From Sandaracinaceae bacterium (GTDB lineage Bacteria > Myxococcota_A > Polyangia > Polyangiales > Houyiibacteriaceae): a DNA stretch of 64,000 bases. The notes beneath the pieces are model-generated. The model was not told the origin of the DNA, did no database searches, and saw only the letters and a list, made by a program, of their open reading frames with translations. Each line of letters starts with the position of its first letter. Position 1 is the first letter of the stretch. Both the position numbers and the translations under genes were made by a program. Positions 1 to 8,258 of the stretch are shown in pieces. The DNA lies in assembly GCA_020633075.1 (NCBI GenBank), contig JACKEI010000004.1, forward strand, positions 186,001 through 250,000, written 5' to 3'.

Positions 1-2694
1 GGCCACCGGGTCGCGGTGCGTGAACACCACGGTGGCGTCCGGGAAGGTGGCGTTCAGCGCGGGCAGGTTCTCGAGGTGCTGCGGGCACTTGAGCACGAAG
101 CGCTTGGCGGGCGCACCGGGGGCGCGCCCCTCCCGCACGCGGTCTTGCCACTGCAGCGCACGGAGCGCGCGCAGCATGTACGCAAAGTGCGGGGTCTGGT
201 CGGTGGCGTAGCTGTGGTCGCGGTAGCGCGGTACGTGGCCGGTCCACTCGAAGACGTAGCTCGCGAAGTCCGGCCCCATGAGCTCGATCTCTTCGTGGAT
301 GTGATCCGGCGTCATGGGGTGCATGGCCGCCAGGTGCGGCACGGCGAGGCGCATGCCGGCCCACTTGCCCGTGCAGCGCAGGTGGCGCGGGTCGGCCGCC
401 AGCGTGTCCACGCCCAGGTAGCTGCGCGCCTTTTCGGGCAGCGCGCGGTCTAGCCCCGCGAAGAGCGCACGGCGCCCCTTGCCGGGCTCCCCCTCGCGCG
501 GGTTGGGCACCGGCTCCAGCAGCTCCCACAGGGGCAAGGAGCGAAAGCGGCTGTCCGCCGCCAGCAGGTTCACCAAGTGCGTGGTCCCGCTGCGCGGCAG
601 GCCCGCCACGATCACCGGCGCCGCGATGACCTCGTCGTCTATCTCGGGGTGGCGCGTGTAGAGGTCCTGCAGCAGCAGGCGGTTGCTCGCGTAGCGCACC
701 AGGTCCCCGTAGACCGTCTGCTTGCCCAGGCCCGACAGGGTGGTGTCGGCGCGGTAGTCGGCCAGCAGGAGGTCCAAGCGCTCGTGGAAGTCCTCGGGGC
801 CGAAGTCGCGCAGGCCCGTGCGCCGGCGGGCCGCGTCCAGCACCGCGTCGCGCTCGAAGCGCACCTGCGCGCGCTCGGCCAGGGACTTGAGCGTGCGCTG
901 CGTGGGGGTCAGCACCGGGTCGCGCAGGTCGTCGATGCGGATCACGTCGGCCTGCGTGTCGCCGGTGGTGGCCTGCGCGGCGGGGCGCTTGATCTTGGTG
1001 AAGAGCTTGTCCAGGTGGATGGCCACCTTGCGGTCCCCCTCGAAGCGCAGCTTGCCCTGCATGGCCGCCTTGAGCGGGTGCAGCTCCCCGTAGTTGAGGG
1101 CCACGAAGTCCTCTGCGCTCATGCCGATGCGGCAGCTGGGGTGCGGGTGCGCGCCCTCGCTCACGCGGCAGCGGTCCCCTTCGACGATCACGGCCCACGT
1201 GCTCTTGGGCTCGCCCGCGGCGCCGTCCAGCTCGTACTGGTAGACGGCGTGCAGCCCGGGCGCGGCGCCCGGCACAAAGCGCTTGGGCATGCCCGTCATG
1301 AGGCGCGCCACCTCGCCCACCTCCGCCTTGGTGGGGGGCGGCGCCGCCAGCTGCGCCACCAGCTTCCCGTGCTGCGCGCGCAGCCAGCCCCCCAGCCAGA
1401 AGTTGCGCGCGTCGTCGTGGTGCTCCAGCAGCCGCTCGTGCGCGTCGCGCGCCAAACGCAGCGCGGCGCGGTGGCCGGGCTCCGCTTCGAGGGCGGCCTC
1501 CGCCAGGCCCAGCGCGCGGAGGGCGTTGTCGGTGCGTGCGGCGTCGGTGCGTGCGGCGTCGGTGCGTGCGTTGTCGGTGCGCGTGGAGTCGGCGTCCGTG
1601 GCGCCCGTGTCTGCGGCGGGGGCGTTCAGCAGCGCGCGTCCCGCGTCCACTACGGCCTCGGCGCCCAGCATGGCCGCCAGCGTGCCCGTCACGGGCGCGG
1701 CCGGGTAGAGCTCGCGCGTGGAGCGCAGCTTGAACCAGCCCAGGTAGCTCTCCCAGATGGTGCGCACCCCCCAGCTCACGCGCCCGTAGCCCTCGCCCAC
1801 GTAGAGCTCGTCCGGCAGGCGCAGCGTGCGCGCCACGTCGTCGATGTCGCGCCCCTCGTTGATGCCGCGCACCGTCTCGTCGTGCACGTAGCGCACGGCC
1901 GCCTCCAGGCGGTCGAGGCACGCGCGGATCAAGCCCGCGCCTTCGATGGGCAGGCCGTGCCCGGTGATCAGCACCTCCGCGCCGAGGTCGCGCACGCGCG
2001 CCAGGGTGTCGAGGTAGGCCAGGGGGTCGCGGTAGCGGTCCCCGCGCACGGTGTTGAAGTTCGGGAAGTGGGGGAAGAGCGGCCCGAAGGTGTTGCCCAC
2101 GAAGGCGGTGCGCGTGTACGGCAGCCAGATGACGGTGTTGTCGATGGTCTCGCCACCCGGACAGCTGAGCAGCTCGAAGCGCACCTTGCCGGTCTCCAGC
2201 ACCAGCGTGTCGGTGAAGAGCTCGTCCGGCACCGGCGCGTCCTGCACCACCACGTCCGGGTGCTGCTTGGCGATCTCGAGCGCGCCGTCGATCACCTCGG
2301 CAAACCACACGTAGCTGTGTGTCTGCCGCCGCGCGGCGATGCGCTCGTCGTCCGCCTGGCAGCGCAGGTTGTTGGCCTGCGCGATGAAGCGCGTGCCCGG
2401 CTCGCGAAAGAGCCCCACACCGCCCACGTGGTCCACGTGCCCCTGGGTCACCAGGATGTGCGTGGTGGGGGCCTGGCTCACCGCGTCGAAGTTGCGCTTG
2501 TGCGTCAGCGCCTCGAAGCCGAGCCCGGTGTTGATGATCACCCGCCCGCCGTCGGTCAGCACCATGTACGCGTTCGACGTGCCCGGCGACATGTAGATGC
2601 CGCCTGCGACCGGGATCGCCTCGGGCGCGTCCGCCGCGCGCAGCACCTCGGCCCCGAAGGGGCGCTTCTCCACCAGCTCGCGTACAGGGTCCAT
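1..2694 (-). CDS. MBL-fold alkylsulfatase-like / SCP2 / sulfotransferase fusion (3' end outside window)
   Basis: At least 898 residues, open to the left edge. Residues about 1-250 are a metallo-beta-lactamase fold with the motif TQGHVDHVGG near residues 83-92. Residues about 250-345 resemble the alkylsulfatase dimerisation segment (GRVSWGVRTIWESYLGWF). An SCP2-like lipid-carrier region follows at about 420-520. A sulfotransferase domain starts near 690 with the PAPS-binding loop GLPRSGTTH, and THRDP is at the window edge. In canonical alkylsulfatases the zinc motif is HxHxDH; here the first His is Gln84. Known alkylsulfatases cleave sulfate esters and sulfotransferases add them, so one chain carrying both is odd. 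A net role in sulfated lipid or xenobiotic turnover is inference. ATG at 2694 lies directly after the tetR gene and its operator. No signal peptide is seen, so it is probably cytosolic. Confidence 0.8.
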   Translation of the reverse strand, partial: MDPVRELVEKRPFGAEVLRAADAPEAIPVAGGIYMSPGTSNAYMVLTDGGRVIINTGLGFEALTHKRNFDAVSQAPTTHILVTQGHVDHVGGVGLFREPGTRFIAQANNLRCQADDERIAARRQTHSYVWFAEVIDGALEIAKQHPDVVVQDAPVPDELFTDTLVLETGKVRFELLSCPGGETIDNTVIWLPYTRTAFVGNTFGPLFPHFPNFNTVRGDRYRDPLAYLDTLARVRDLGAEVLITGHGLPIEGAGLIRACLDRLEAAVRYVHDETVRGINEGRDIDDVARTLRLPDELYVGEGYGRVSWGVRTIWESYLGWFKLRSTRELYPAAPVTGTLAAMLGAEAVVDAGRALLNAPAADTGATDADSTRTDNARTDAARTDAARTDNALRALGLAEAALEAEPGHRAALRLARDAHERLLEHHDDARNFWLGGWLRAQHGKLVAQLAAPPPTKAEVGEVARLMTGMPKRFVPGAAPGLHAVYQYELDGAAGEPKSTWAVIVEGDRCRVSEGAHPHPSCRIGMSAEDFVALNYGELHPLKAAMQGKLRFEGDRKVAIHLDKLFTKIKRPAAQATTGDTQADVIRIDDLRDPVLTPTQRTLKSLAERAQVRFERDAVLDAARRRTGLRDFGPEDFHERLDLLLADYRADTTLSGLGKQTVYGDLVRYASNRLLLQDLYTRHPEIDDEVIAAPVIVAGLPRSGTTHLVNLLAADSRFRSLPLWELLEPVPNPREGEPGKGRRALFAGLDRALPEKARSYLGVDTLAADPRHLRCTGKWAGMRLAVPHLAAMHPMTPDHIHEEIELMGPDFASYVFEWTGHVPRYRDHSYATDQTPHFAYMLRALRALQWQDRVREGRAPGAPAKRFVLKCPQHLENLPALNATFPDATVVFTHRDPVA

Positions 2695-2730
2695 GCGCGC
2701 GAATGTAATACGTGCGTATTATGTGCGCAA
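2695..2730 (-). promoter_or_regulatory. Promoter with TetR-type operator overlapping the tetR stop codon
   Basis: Reading the minus strand, TTGCGC (2730-2725), a 17-bp spacer and TACATT (2707-2702) form a sigma70-like promoter. Transcription would start at about the ATG at 2694, so the message would be leaderless. The spacer holds a perfect palindrome at 2706-2721: arms TAATACG and CGTATTA around two bases. It includes the stop codon of the upstream tetR gene (2719-2721). Blocking RNA polymerase here would let the TetR control the fusion gene. The palindrome is visible; the regulation is inferred. Confidence 0.6.
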
Positions 2731-3417
2731 GGAGCGCAGCGTCCCGGCCGCCCGGGCCATGGCCTTGAGCAGGGCCAGCACGGCGGGCACGTGCTCGTCC
2801 AAGCCCACCATGCGGTCCAAGACGAGGCCATTCATGAGAGCGAACACGAAGCGGCGTGGGGGCTCGGCGCCTCCGGCGGCGGGCAGCCAGCGGGCGAAGC
2901 TGTCGGCCACGCCCAGGTCGAACTCCTGCATCACGTGCAGGAGCTCACGGCGCAGCGTGTCGTCGTTGCGGCCGGCGATGACCAGCTCGACCCACGCCAG
3001 CGTGGTGCCGCCGCTGTCGATCGCGCGCCAGAGCAGGTCGATCAGCGCGTCCGAGTCGGGCGCCCCGTGCGGGCCGTGCGCGGCGGCCAGCGCCTGGGCC
3101 TCGCGCTCGAACTCGGCGAAGCGCCGCTCGAAGACGTGGCGCACCGAGGCCACCATGAGCGTCTCGCGGTTGGGGAAGTGGTGCAGCAGCGTGCCCCGCG
3201 CCACCTTGGCGCGCCGACCGATCTCCACGGTGGTCGTCTTGGCGTAGCCCACCTCCAGCAGGCTCTCGAGCGCGGCCTCGAGGATGCGCGTCCGGGTCAC
3301 CGCGGAGCGCTGGGCGTCGTACTCGGCGCGGGTCAGCGGCCCCTCGGCTCGTGCGGGCGCGGCTACGTGGGTGGCAGGCGCGCTCGCTGCGGCGGACTCC
3401 TTGGGCTTCTTCGGCAC
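2719..3417 (-). CDS. TetR-family transcriptional regulator
   Basis: A TetR-type repressor of 232 residues from a GTG start at 3417. The N-terminal helix-turn-helix is near residues 40-90 (motifs RTRILEAALE, GYAKTTTVEIGRRA, LLHHFPNRETL), followed by a helical ligand-binding domain without a recognised signature. The reading frame stays open to a TTG at 3477, but that would add a basic non-conserved leader and put the start inside the palindrome at 3473-3498. The gene lies upstream of, and in line with, the MBL/sulfotransferase fusion, with 24 bp between them, and is divergent from the GH31 gene. Palindromes lie at both ends of the gene, so it may control both neighbours as well as itself. The ligand is unknown. 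Confidence 0.85.
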   Translation of the reverse strand: MPKKPKESAAASAPATHVAAPARAEGPLTRAEYDAQRSAVTRTRILEAALESLLEVGYAKTTTVEIGRRAKVARGTLLHHFPNRETLMVASVRHVFERRFAEFEREAQALAAAHGPHGAPDSDALIDLLWRAIDSGGTTLAWVELVIAGRNDDTLRRELLHVMQEFDLGVADSFARWLPAAGGAEPPRRFVFALMNGLVLDRMVGLDEHVPAVLALLKAMARAAGTLRSLRT

Positions 3418-3472
3418 GGCGCGAGTGTAGCGCACTGGCCTCGCCGCCAAGGCTCGACGGGCCCCCGGCGCC

Positions 3473-3498
3473 CTCAACAGTCACATTTGACTGTTGAG
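3473..3498. promoter_or_regulatory. 26-bp palindromic operator between tetR and the GH31 gene
   Basis: A perfect inverted repeat with 11-bp arms (CTCAACAGTCA and TGACTGTTGAG) around a 4-bp centre. It lies between divergent genes, 56 bp before the tetR GTG and 25 bp before the GH31 ATG. Its right arm contains the TTGACT hexamer of the likely GH31 promoter. Length and symmetry fit a TetR-family operator. The arms differ in sequence from the TAATACG palindrome at the other end of tetR, so it is unclear whether one protein binds both. Confidence 0.6.
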
Positions 3499-3515
3499 TG
3501 GAGTGGTGCTCTGAT
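3487..3515 (+). promoter_or_regulatory. Probable promoter of the GH31 gene
   Basis: TTGACT at 3487-3492, a 17-bp spacer and TCTGAT at 3510-3515. The predicted start falls at or next to the ATG at 3523, so the transcript would be leaderless. The -35 hexamer is within the palindrome at 3473-3498. Confidence 0.4.
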
Positions 3516-3522
3516 CGCCGGC

Positions 3523-6015
3523 ATGAGCTCTCCCGCCCACTCGAGTCCGGCGTTCCGTCACGCTGTCACGCCACGCCCGGCCGGGGTGCAGCCCCGCGGT
3601 CTCCGGTCGGCACTGCTGGTCCTGGCCGTCGCGGCTGTGACGTGGTCCGGCTGTTCCACCAGCGACCGCGGCCAGCCGCCCGTGACCGAGGGCAACGCCC
3701 GCTTCACGGTCATCACGCCGACCTTGATCCGGCTCGAGTACGCGGAGGACGGCGTCTTCGAGGACCGCCCCTCGCAGACGGTGGGGACACGGCCTGCGCG
3801 CCAGACGCCGTACACCACCCGCGTCGAGGGCGGCGAGCGCATCGTGGAGACCGGCGCGCTCACGCTGCGCTACCGCATCGGCTCGGGGCCCTTCGCGGCC
3901 GACAACCTGTCCATCACGCTCACGCGCGGCAGCGCGGAGGTCGTCGCGCGACCGGTGTGGGGCGACGACCAGCCGAACGCGGACCAGCTCGGCGGCTGGC
4001 TGCGCGGGCTCGACCTGCTGGGCTCGGCGGCCCCCATGAACCCAGGCGTGCTGAGCCGGCGTGGGTGGTACCTGCTCGACGACACGCAGACCGCGCTGCT
4101 GACCCGCGCGCGCCCCGGCTACGCGACGCGGCCCGAGCGGACCGGCGCCTACCAGGACGGGTACTTCTTTGGGTACGGGCTGGCGTACCGCGCGGCGCTG
4201 GCCGACCTCCGCACGCTGTCGGGCGCCGCGCCCCTCCTGCCGCGCAAGGCCTTCGGTGTCTGGTTCTCACGCTACTGGCCGTACTCCGACCCCGAGTGGC
4301 GCGGCGTGCTGGCCGAGTTCCGCGAGAACGAGGTGCCGCTCGACACCATCTCCCTCGACACCGAGTGGAAGGAGGTGCCGGAGGGCAGCGACTGCACGCT
4401 CGTCAACATGTTCAGCGGGGCCCCGCCGGGGTCACCCTGCTCGTGGAACGGCTGGGACTGGAACACCGACCTCTACCCGGACCCGGAGGGCTTCATGGCT
4501 TGGGCGCACACCGAGGGGCTGGAGGTGGGCCTCAACGTGCATCCGTCCATCAACTCCGACGACCCCGCGCTCGCGACCTTCGGGGCGATCGGCAACGAGC
4601 TGCGCAGCGACATCGGCTGCACGGTGATCCTGGGCGACCCCGACAGCCGCTGCTTGATCTTCGACCTGAGCGACGCGGACCAGCTGGACGCCTACTTCGA
4701 GCTGCATCAGCCGGTCGCGGCGAGCGGCGTGGACTTCTGGTGGCTCGACTGGTGCTGCTCCAACACGAGCGTGAACGTGCCCGGCCTGACCGGCGACACG
4801 TGGCTCAACGAGGCCTACGCCGAGCAGCACCGCGGCATGGGGTCGCGCTGGCCGGCCTTCTCGCGCATCGGGAGCGCGAAGGGCCCGTGGGGGGCGCGCC
4901 CCGACGCTGGCGAGGGGCTGGTGGGGCGCGGCGCCTTCGCCGAGCACCGCGCGACGCTGCACTTCACCGGGGACACCTGCTCCACCTGGGAGCTGATGGC
5001 TTTCGCCGCCGAGTTCACGGCGGCCGAGGGCGCGGCCGTGGGCCTGCCCTACGTGTCGCACGACATCGGCAGCTTCCACGGGCCGCGCGCGCCCGGCGAG
5101 GGCTGCGCGATCACCCCGTTCACGCCGCTGCTGCCCGACGACATGTACGTCCGCTGGGTGCAGCTCGGCACCTTCCAGCCCATCCTGCGCCTGCACTCGC
5201 AGCACGGCCGCCGGCTGCCGTGGGAGTACACGGGGGAGGCCGCGGTCATCGCCACCGACTTCCTGCGCCTGCGCGAGCGTCTGGTGCCGTACCTGTACAC
5301 GCTCGGTCGGGTCGCCCACGACACCGGCCTGCCGCTCGCGCGCGCGCTCTACCTGCAGTGGCCCGAGCACGACGAGGCCTACCTCGCGGGCAGCCACTTC
5401 ACGCTGGGCGACGGGCTCTTCGTGGCGACGGTGGCGGCTCCGGGCGCGAGCGCGACGGTGGAGTTCTGGCTGCCTCCTGGGGAGTGGTACGACTTCTTCA
5501 CGGGCGAGGCGGTGACCGGCGGGACCACCATCACCCGCGACGTGACGCTGGCGGAGTACCCCGTGTACGCGCGCGCCGGGACCATCGTGCCCACGCAGCC
5601 CGACCTGCCCACGAGCAGCGCAGGTCCACAGGACGACCTGACGCTCACCATCTGGGCAGGGGCGGACGGCACCTTCTCGCTCTACGAGGACGCCGGCACG
5701 GGCTTCGACTACGAGGGGGGTCGCCATCGCTTCACCCCCGTGAGCTACGTCGAGCGCGACGGCTGCCGCGAGGTGGTGATCGCCGCCGCCGAGGGGCGCA
5801 GCTTCAGCGGCGCGCTCGCGTCGCGCTCGTGGCATGTGCGCCTGGTGGGTGTCGCGGCGCCCGCGCGGGTGAGCGTGGCTGGCGTAGAGCTCACGGCTGC
5901 TGCCTCGGCGCCGGGCTTCGCGTACGACGCGGCCACCAGCACGCTGACCATCCACACGGGGGAGCACGCCACCCGCAGCGACCTACGCGTGCTGATCGGC
6001 GCGCAGTGTAACTGA
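3523..6015 (+). CDS. Exported GH31-family glycoside hydrolase
   Basis: 830 residues. A signal sequence with hydrophobic core LLVLAVAAV ends at a Cys (WSGC) that may be lipidated, although the lipobox is imperfect. The body is a GH31 alpha-glycosidase: an N-terminal beta domain, then a TIM barrel with SLDTEWK, the nucleophile in WWLDW (Asp409) and the acid/base in HFTGDT (Asp484). A C-terminal beta-sandwich (VYARAGTIVPTQP, LYEDAGTGFDYEGG) follows. Family members release alpha-linked glucose or xylose from oligosaccharides; the substrate cannot be read from sequence alone. The Cys-Cys after the nucleophile is unusual. The start was chosen because the signal peptide begins there; the same frame is open far upstream only as a shadow of the opposite gene. 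It converges with the P450 gene. Confidence 0.88.
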   Translation: MSSPAHSSPAFRHAVTPRPAGVQPRGLRSALLVLAVAAVTWSGCSTSDRGQPPVTEGNARFTVITPTLIRLEYAEDGVFEDRPSQTVGTRPARQTPYTTRVEGGERIVETGALTLRYRIGSGPFAADNLSITLTRGSAEVVARPVWGDDQPNADQLGGWLRGLDLLGSAAPMNPGVLSRRGWYLLDDTQTALLTRARPGYATRPERTGAYQDGYFFGYGLAYRAALADLRTLSGAAPLLPRKAFGVWFSRYWPYSDPEWRGVLAEFRENEVPLDTISLDTEWKEVPEGSDCTLVNMFSGAPPGSPCSWNGWDWNTDLYPDPEGFMAWAHTEGLEVGLNVHPSINSDDPALATFGAIGNELRSDIGCTVILGDPDSRCLIFDLSDADQLDAYFELHQPVAASGVDFWWLDWCCSNTSVNVPGLTGDTWLNEAYAEQHRGMGSRWPAFSRIGSAKGPWGARPDAGEGLVGRGAFAEHRATLHFTGDTCSTWELMAFAAEFTAAEGAAVGLPYVSHDIGSFHGPRAPGEGCAITPFTPLLPDDMYVRWVQLGTFQPILRLHSQHGRRLPWEYTGEAAVIATDFLRLRERLVPYLYTLGRVAHDTGLPLARALYLQWPEHDEAYLAGSHFTLGDGLFVATVAAPGASATVEFWLPPGEWYDFFTGEAVTGGTTITRDVTLAEYPVYARAGTIVPTQPDLPTSSAGPQDDLTLTIWAGADGTFSLYEDAGTGFDYEGGRHRFTPVSYVERDGCREVVIAAAEGRSFSGALASRSWHVRLVGVAAPARVSVAGVELTAAASAPGFAYDAATSTLTIHTGEHATRSDLRVLIGAQCN

Positions 6016-6026
6016 GTCTCGGCGCG

Positions 6027-7409
6027 TCACGTGGCGCCCGCAGCGCTCCGCTCGCGGCGGGCGACCACCTCCACGCGCAAGCCATCGGGCTGCGTGAAGG
6101 GGCGCGCGACGGCGCGCACGCGGCGCCCGGCGGGCACGACCTGCAGGTCGAAGGTGTTGACCCAGTGCGACACCATCTCCACGGCCACCAGCTCACCCAG
6201 CACGGCGCCGGTGCAGCGGTGGTTGCCGCTGCCGAAGGGGAGCACGCGCCGCTTCAGCGGGGCTGAGTTCTCCGACAGGAAGCGGGTCGGGTCGAACTCG
6301 GTCGGGCGCGGGAAGAAGGCCTCGTTGAGGTGGTCGGCCGCGATCACCACCAGCACCTCGTCGCCCTTGCGGATCGTGTAGCCGGCGAACTCGAAGTCCC
6401 GGTCGGCCACGCGCAGCACGGCGGTGCCCGGCGGGTTGAGGCGCACCGCCTCGAGGAACGCGGCGCGCAGATACTTCTGCTTCACGGGGGCGACCGCACC
6501 CTCGGACTCGCGCGCGAGCTCGTCGTGCTCGCGCCGGACCTGCTCGAGGTGCTCTGGGTGGGTGACCAGCTGGTAGAGCAGGAACGACGACGCGGACGCC
6601 ACGGTGTCGAACCCGGCCAGGTAGGCGCTGAAGGGCACGGCGGCGAGATCGCCGTCCTCCCAGCGGTCCCTCCCCGTGGGCGGCTCGAGGTCGAGGTAGC
6701 GCCCCACCAGCGTGCTCGCGGCGCGCTCCGGGTTCGCTCGGATTCGCGCGACCAGGCCCAGCATGTGGGCGCGCATGCGCCGCTGGACCGAGCGGTACAT
6801 GGGGTTGTGCAGCATCCACTTGGGCGCGTGACCGAAGGTGGCCCAGATGAGCGTGTGCACGACCAGGGCGAGCTCCCTCTTGCTGAAGGGCAGGGGCTCT
6901 CCGTTGAGGATGACGGACAAGACGTCTACGGTCTGCACCTGGGCTTCGTGCAGCACGTCCACCCGGTCGCCTGCGCGCCACGCGGCCGTGTGCTGGGCGA
7001 GGCGACTCTGGATGTCGTCCCGGCGCTTCGACTCCAAGCTCGCCGTCATGAACTCGAGGTGAGCCCGGCGGAACATCTTGTGCTGCGGCCCGTCGAAGGT
7101 GCTCGGCAGACAGCTCTGCAGCTCCGCGTCGAGCACGTGCATGGACTGGCTGGTGCGCAGGCAGCTCCCGGCTTCCAGCAGGGCGAGCGCGTCGTCGCCG
7201 AACAGGCACGTCATCTCCAGGTTCAGCATGCGGAGCCGAAAGGCGTCGCCGTAGGTGGCGCGGCTCTGGGTGAGGAAGGGCAGCACGTCTCCGAGGAACT
7301 GCCGGACCGGGCCCAACACGGGCACCGACCGGACCAACGGAGGTCGGCGGCTCCCCGACGAGAGAGGGGCGCCGGTCGGGGTGGACTCATGGGTGGCGGT
7401 GGCGGTCAT
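6027..7409 (-). CDS. Cytochrome P450
   Basis: 460 residues with the full set of P450 signatures: the I-helix oxygen-activation motif AGFDT, the K-helix ExxR (EAVR), and the heme loop FGSGNHRCTG, in which Cys399 is the axial thiolate. There is no N-terminal membrane anchor, as usual for soluble bacterial P450s. No redox partner gene lies nearby, so ferredoxin and reductase must come from elsewhere. The gene is divergent from a TetR regulator across a 114- to 123-bp spacer that holds a nested palindrome, and is probably repressed by that regulator until a substrate-like ligand appears. The substrate is unknown. The nearby sulfotransferase fusion and GMC oxidase suggest lipid or sterol-like chemistry, but this is only context. 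Confidence 0.93.
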   Translation of the reverse strand: MTATATHESTPTGAPLSSGSRRPPLVRSVPVLGPVRQFLGDVLPFLTQSRATYGDAFRLRMLNLEMTCLFGDDALALLEAGSCLRTSQSMHVLDAELQSCLPSTFDGPQHKMFRRAHLEFMTASLESKRRDDIQSRLAQHTAAWRAGDRVDVLHEAQVQTVDVLSVILNGEPLPFSKRELALVVHTLIWATFGHAPKWMLHNPMYRSVQRRMRAHMLGLVARIRANPERAASTLVGRYLDLEPPTGRDRWEDGDLAAVPFSAYLAGFDTVASASSFLLYQLVTHPEHLEQVRREHDELARESEGAVAPVKQKYLRAAFLEAVRLNPPGTAVLRVADRDFEFAGYTIRKGDEVLVVIAADHLNEAFFPRPTEFDPTRFLSENSAPLKRRVLPFGSGNHRCTGAVLGELVAVEMVSHWVNTFDLQVVPAGRRVRAVARPFTQPDGLRVEVVARRERSAAGAT

Positions 7410-7432
7410 GGGGTGCCTCGGACGATTTCTGG

Positions 7433-7472
7433 TGCGAACGTGTGTTAGGTGATAACCTAACGAGTGTTCGCA
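7433..7472. promoter_or_regulatory. 40-bp nested palindromic operator between P450 and tetR
   Basis: Two inverted repeats share one centre (7452/7453). The inner arms are GTTAGGT (7444-7450) and ACCTAAC (7455-7461) around GATA. The outer arms are TGCGAAC (7433-7439) and GTTCGCA (7466-7472). All arms are perfect. This suits two TetR dimers bound at one site, or a two-tier site controlling both divergent promoters. Confidence 0.7.
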
Positions 7473-7532
7473 AGGCCTGCAACGCTTTTTCCGGCACAGC
7501 CTTCCGGCCCCCGATTTGGTGTAATGAGGACG

Positions 7533-8147
7533 ATGAGCGACGCTGCCACCCGAGAACGCCTCCTGCGCGAGGCCGCCTACCAGTTCTCTCGCCTGGGCTA
7601 CGACGCGGCGTCACTGCGCAAGATCGCGGAGCGCGTGGGCATCCGCCCGGCCACGGTCTACAGCCACTTCCCGCAGGGGAAGACCCAGCTGTACGAGGAG
7701 ATCCTGGCGACGGTGTCGTCCCTGCTCACCGAGAGGATCGCGCGGCGCTACGGGCAGAACACGGGGCTGTCGGCCGAAGACGTGATCGTCCAGATGTGCG
7801 CCGCGTTCTGGGACTTCTGCGAGGAGCACCCGGAGTACGCGACCCTGCTCCTGCGTGAGACCTTCGACGCCGACAACTCCGCGCTGATGGGCGACGAGGG
7901 ACCCGCGCGGGAGGTCGTCGCCGTCTGCATCGCCTACGTGGAGGCGGCCCAGGCGCGGGGCGAGCTGCCCGGCTTCGACGTCGAGGCGTTCTCGCTGTGG
8001 GTGGCGAGCTACATGCTCAGCTACCACGGCGCGCCAGGCCTGAAGAGCAACCTGCAGCGGCGGCCATGGAGCGCGGCGCGCGCGCGCGGGCAGTTCGTGG
8101 CCATGGTGAGGAACCTGCTGCGTGGCACGGCGATGAGCAGCGACTGA
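7533..8147 (+). CDS. TetR-family regulator divergent from the P450
   Basis: 204 residues from ATG 7533, which has GAGG just upstream; ATG 7524 is in frame but lacks a Shine-Dalgarno match. The N-terminal helix-turn-helix is clear (ASLRKIAERVGIRPATVYSHF), with the TetR hallmark of an aromatic-rich turn. The C-terminal ligand domain is divergent. Its position across the nested palindrome makes it the likely repressor of the P450 gene and of itself. After the stop, an inverted repeat TGTCGGG/CCCGACA at 8157-8186 could fold but has no T-tract. Confidence 0.88.
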   Translation: MSDAATRERLLREAAYQFSRLGYDAASLRKIAERVGIRPATVYSHFPQGKTQLYEEILATVSSLLTERIARRYGQNTGLSAEDVIVQMCAAFWDFCEEHPEYATLLLRETFDADNSALMGDEGPAREVVAVCIAYVEAAQARGELPGFDVEAFSLWVASYMLSYHGAPGLKSNLQRRPWSAARARGQFVAMVRNLLRGTAMSSD

Positions 8148-8258
8148 GCACGGGCCTGTCGGGCCACTCTTGGATCCGTCCCGACATGCACGGTCATTTG
8201 CTGGTACTGTCGCGGGGCGTGTCCGGGGGGATGCGCCAGCAGCAAGAGGATGGGCACC

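Noticed and set aside
577..3522. Very long plus-strand open frame upstream of the GH31 gene
   Set aside because: It is the shadow of the minus-strand MBL/sulfotransferase and tetR genes. Its translation is Val/His/Arg-rich without domains, and the real GH31 start is ATG 3523, just before the signal peptide.
8157..8186. TGTCGGG/CCCGACA inverted repeat after a tetR gene
   Set aside because: Short arms with a 16-bp spacer and no T-tract; neither a convincing terminator nor an operator.
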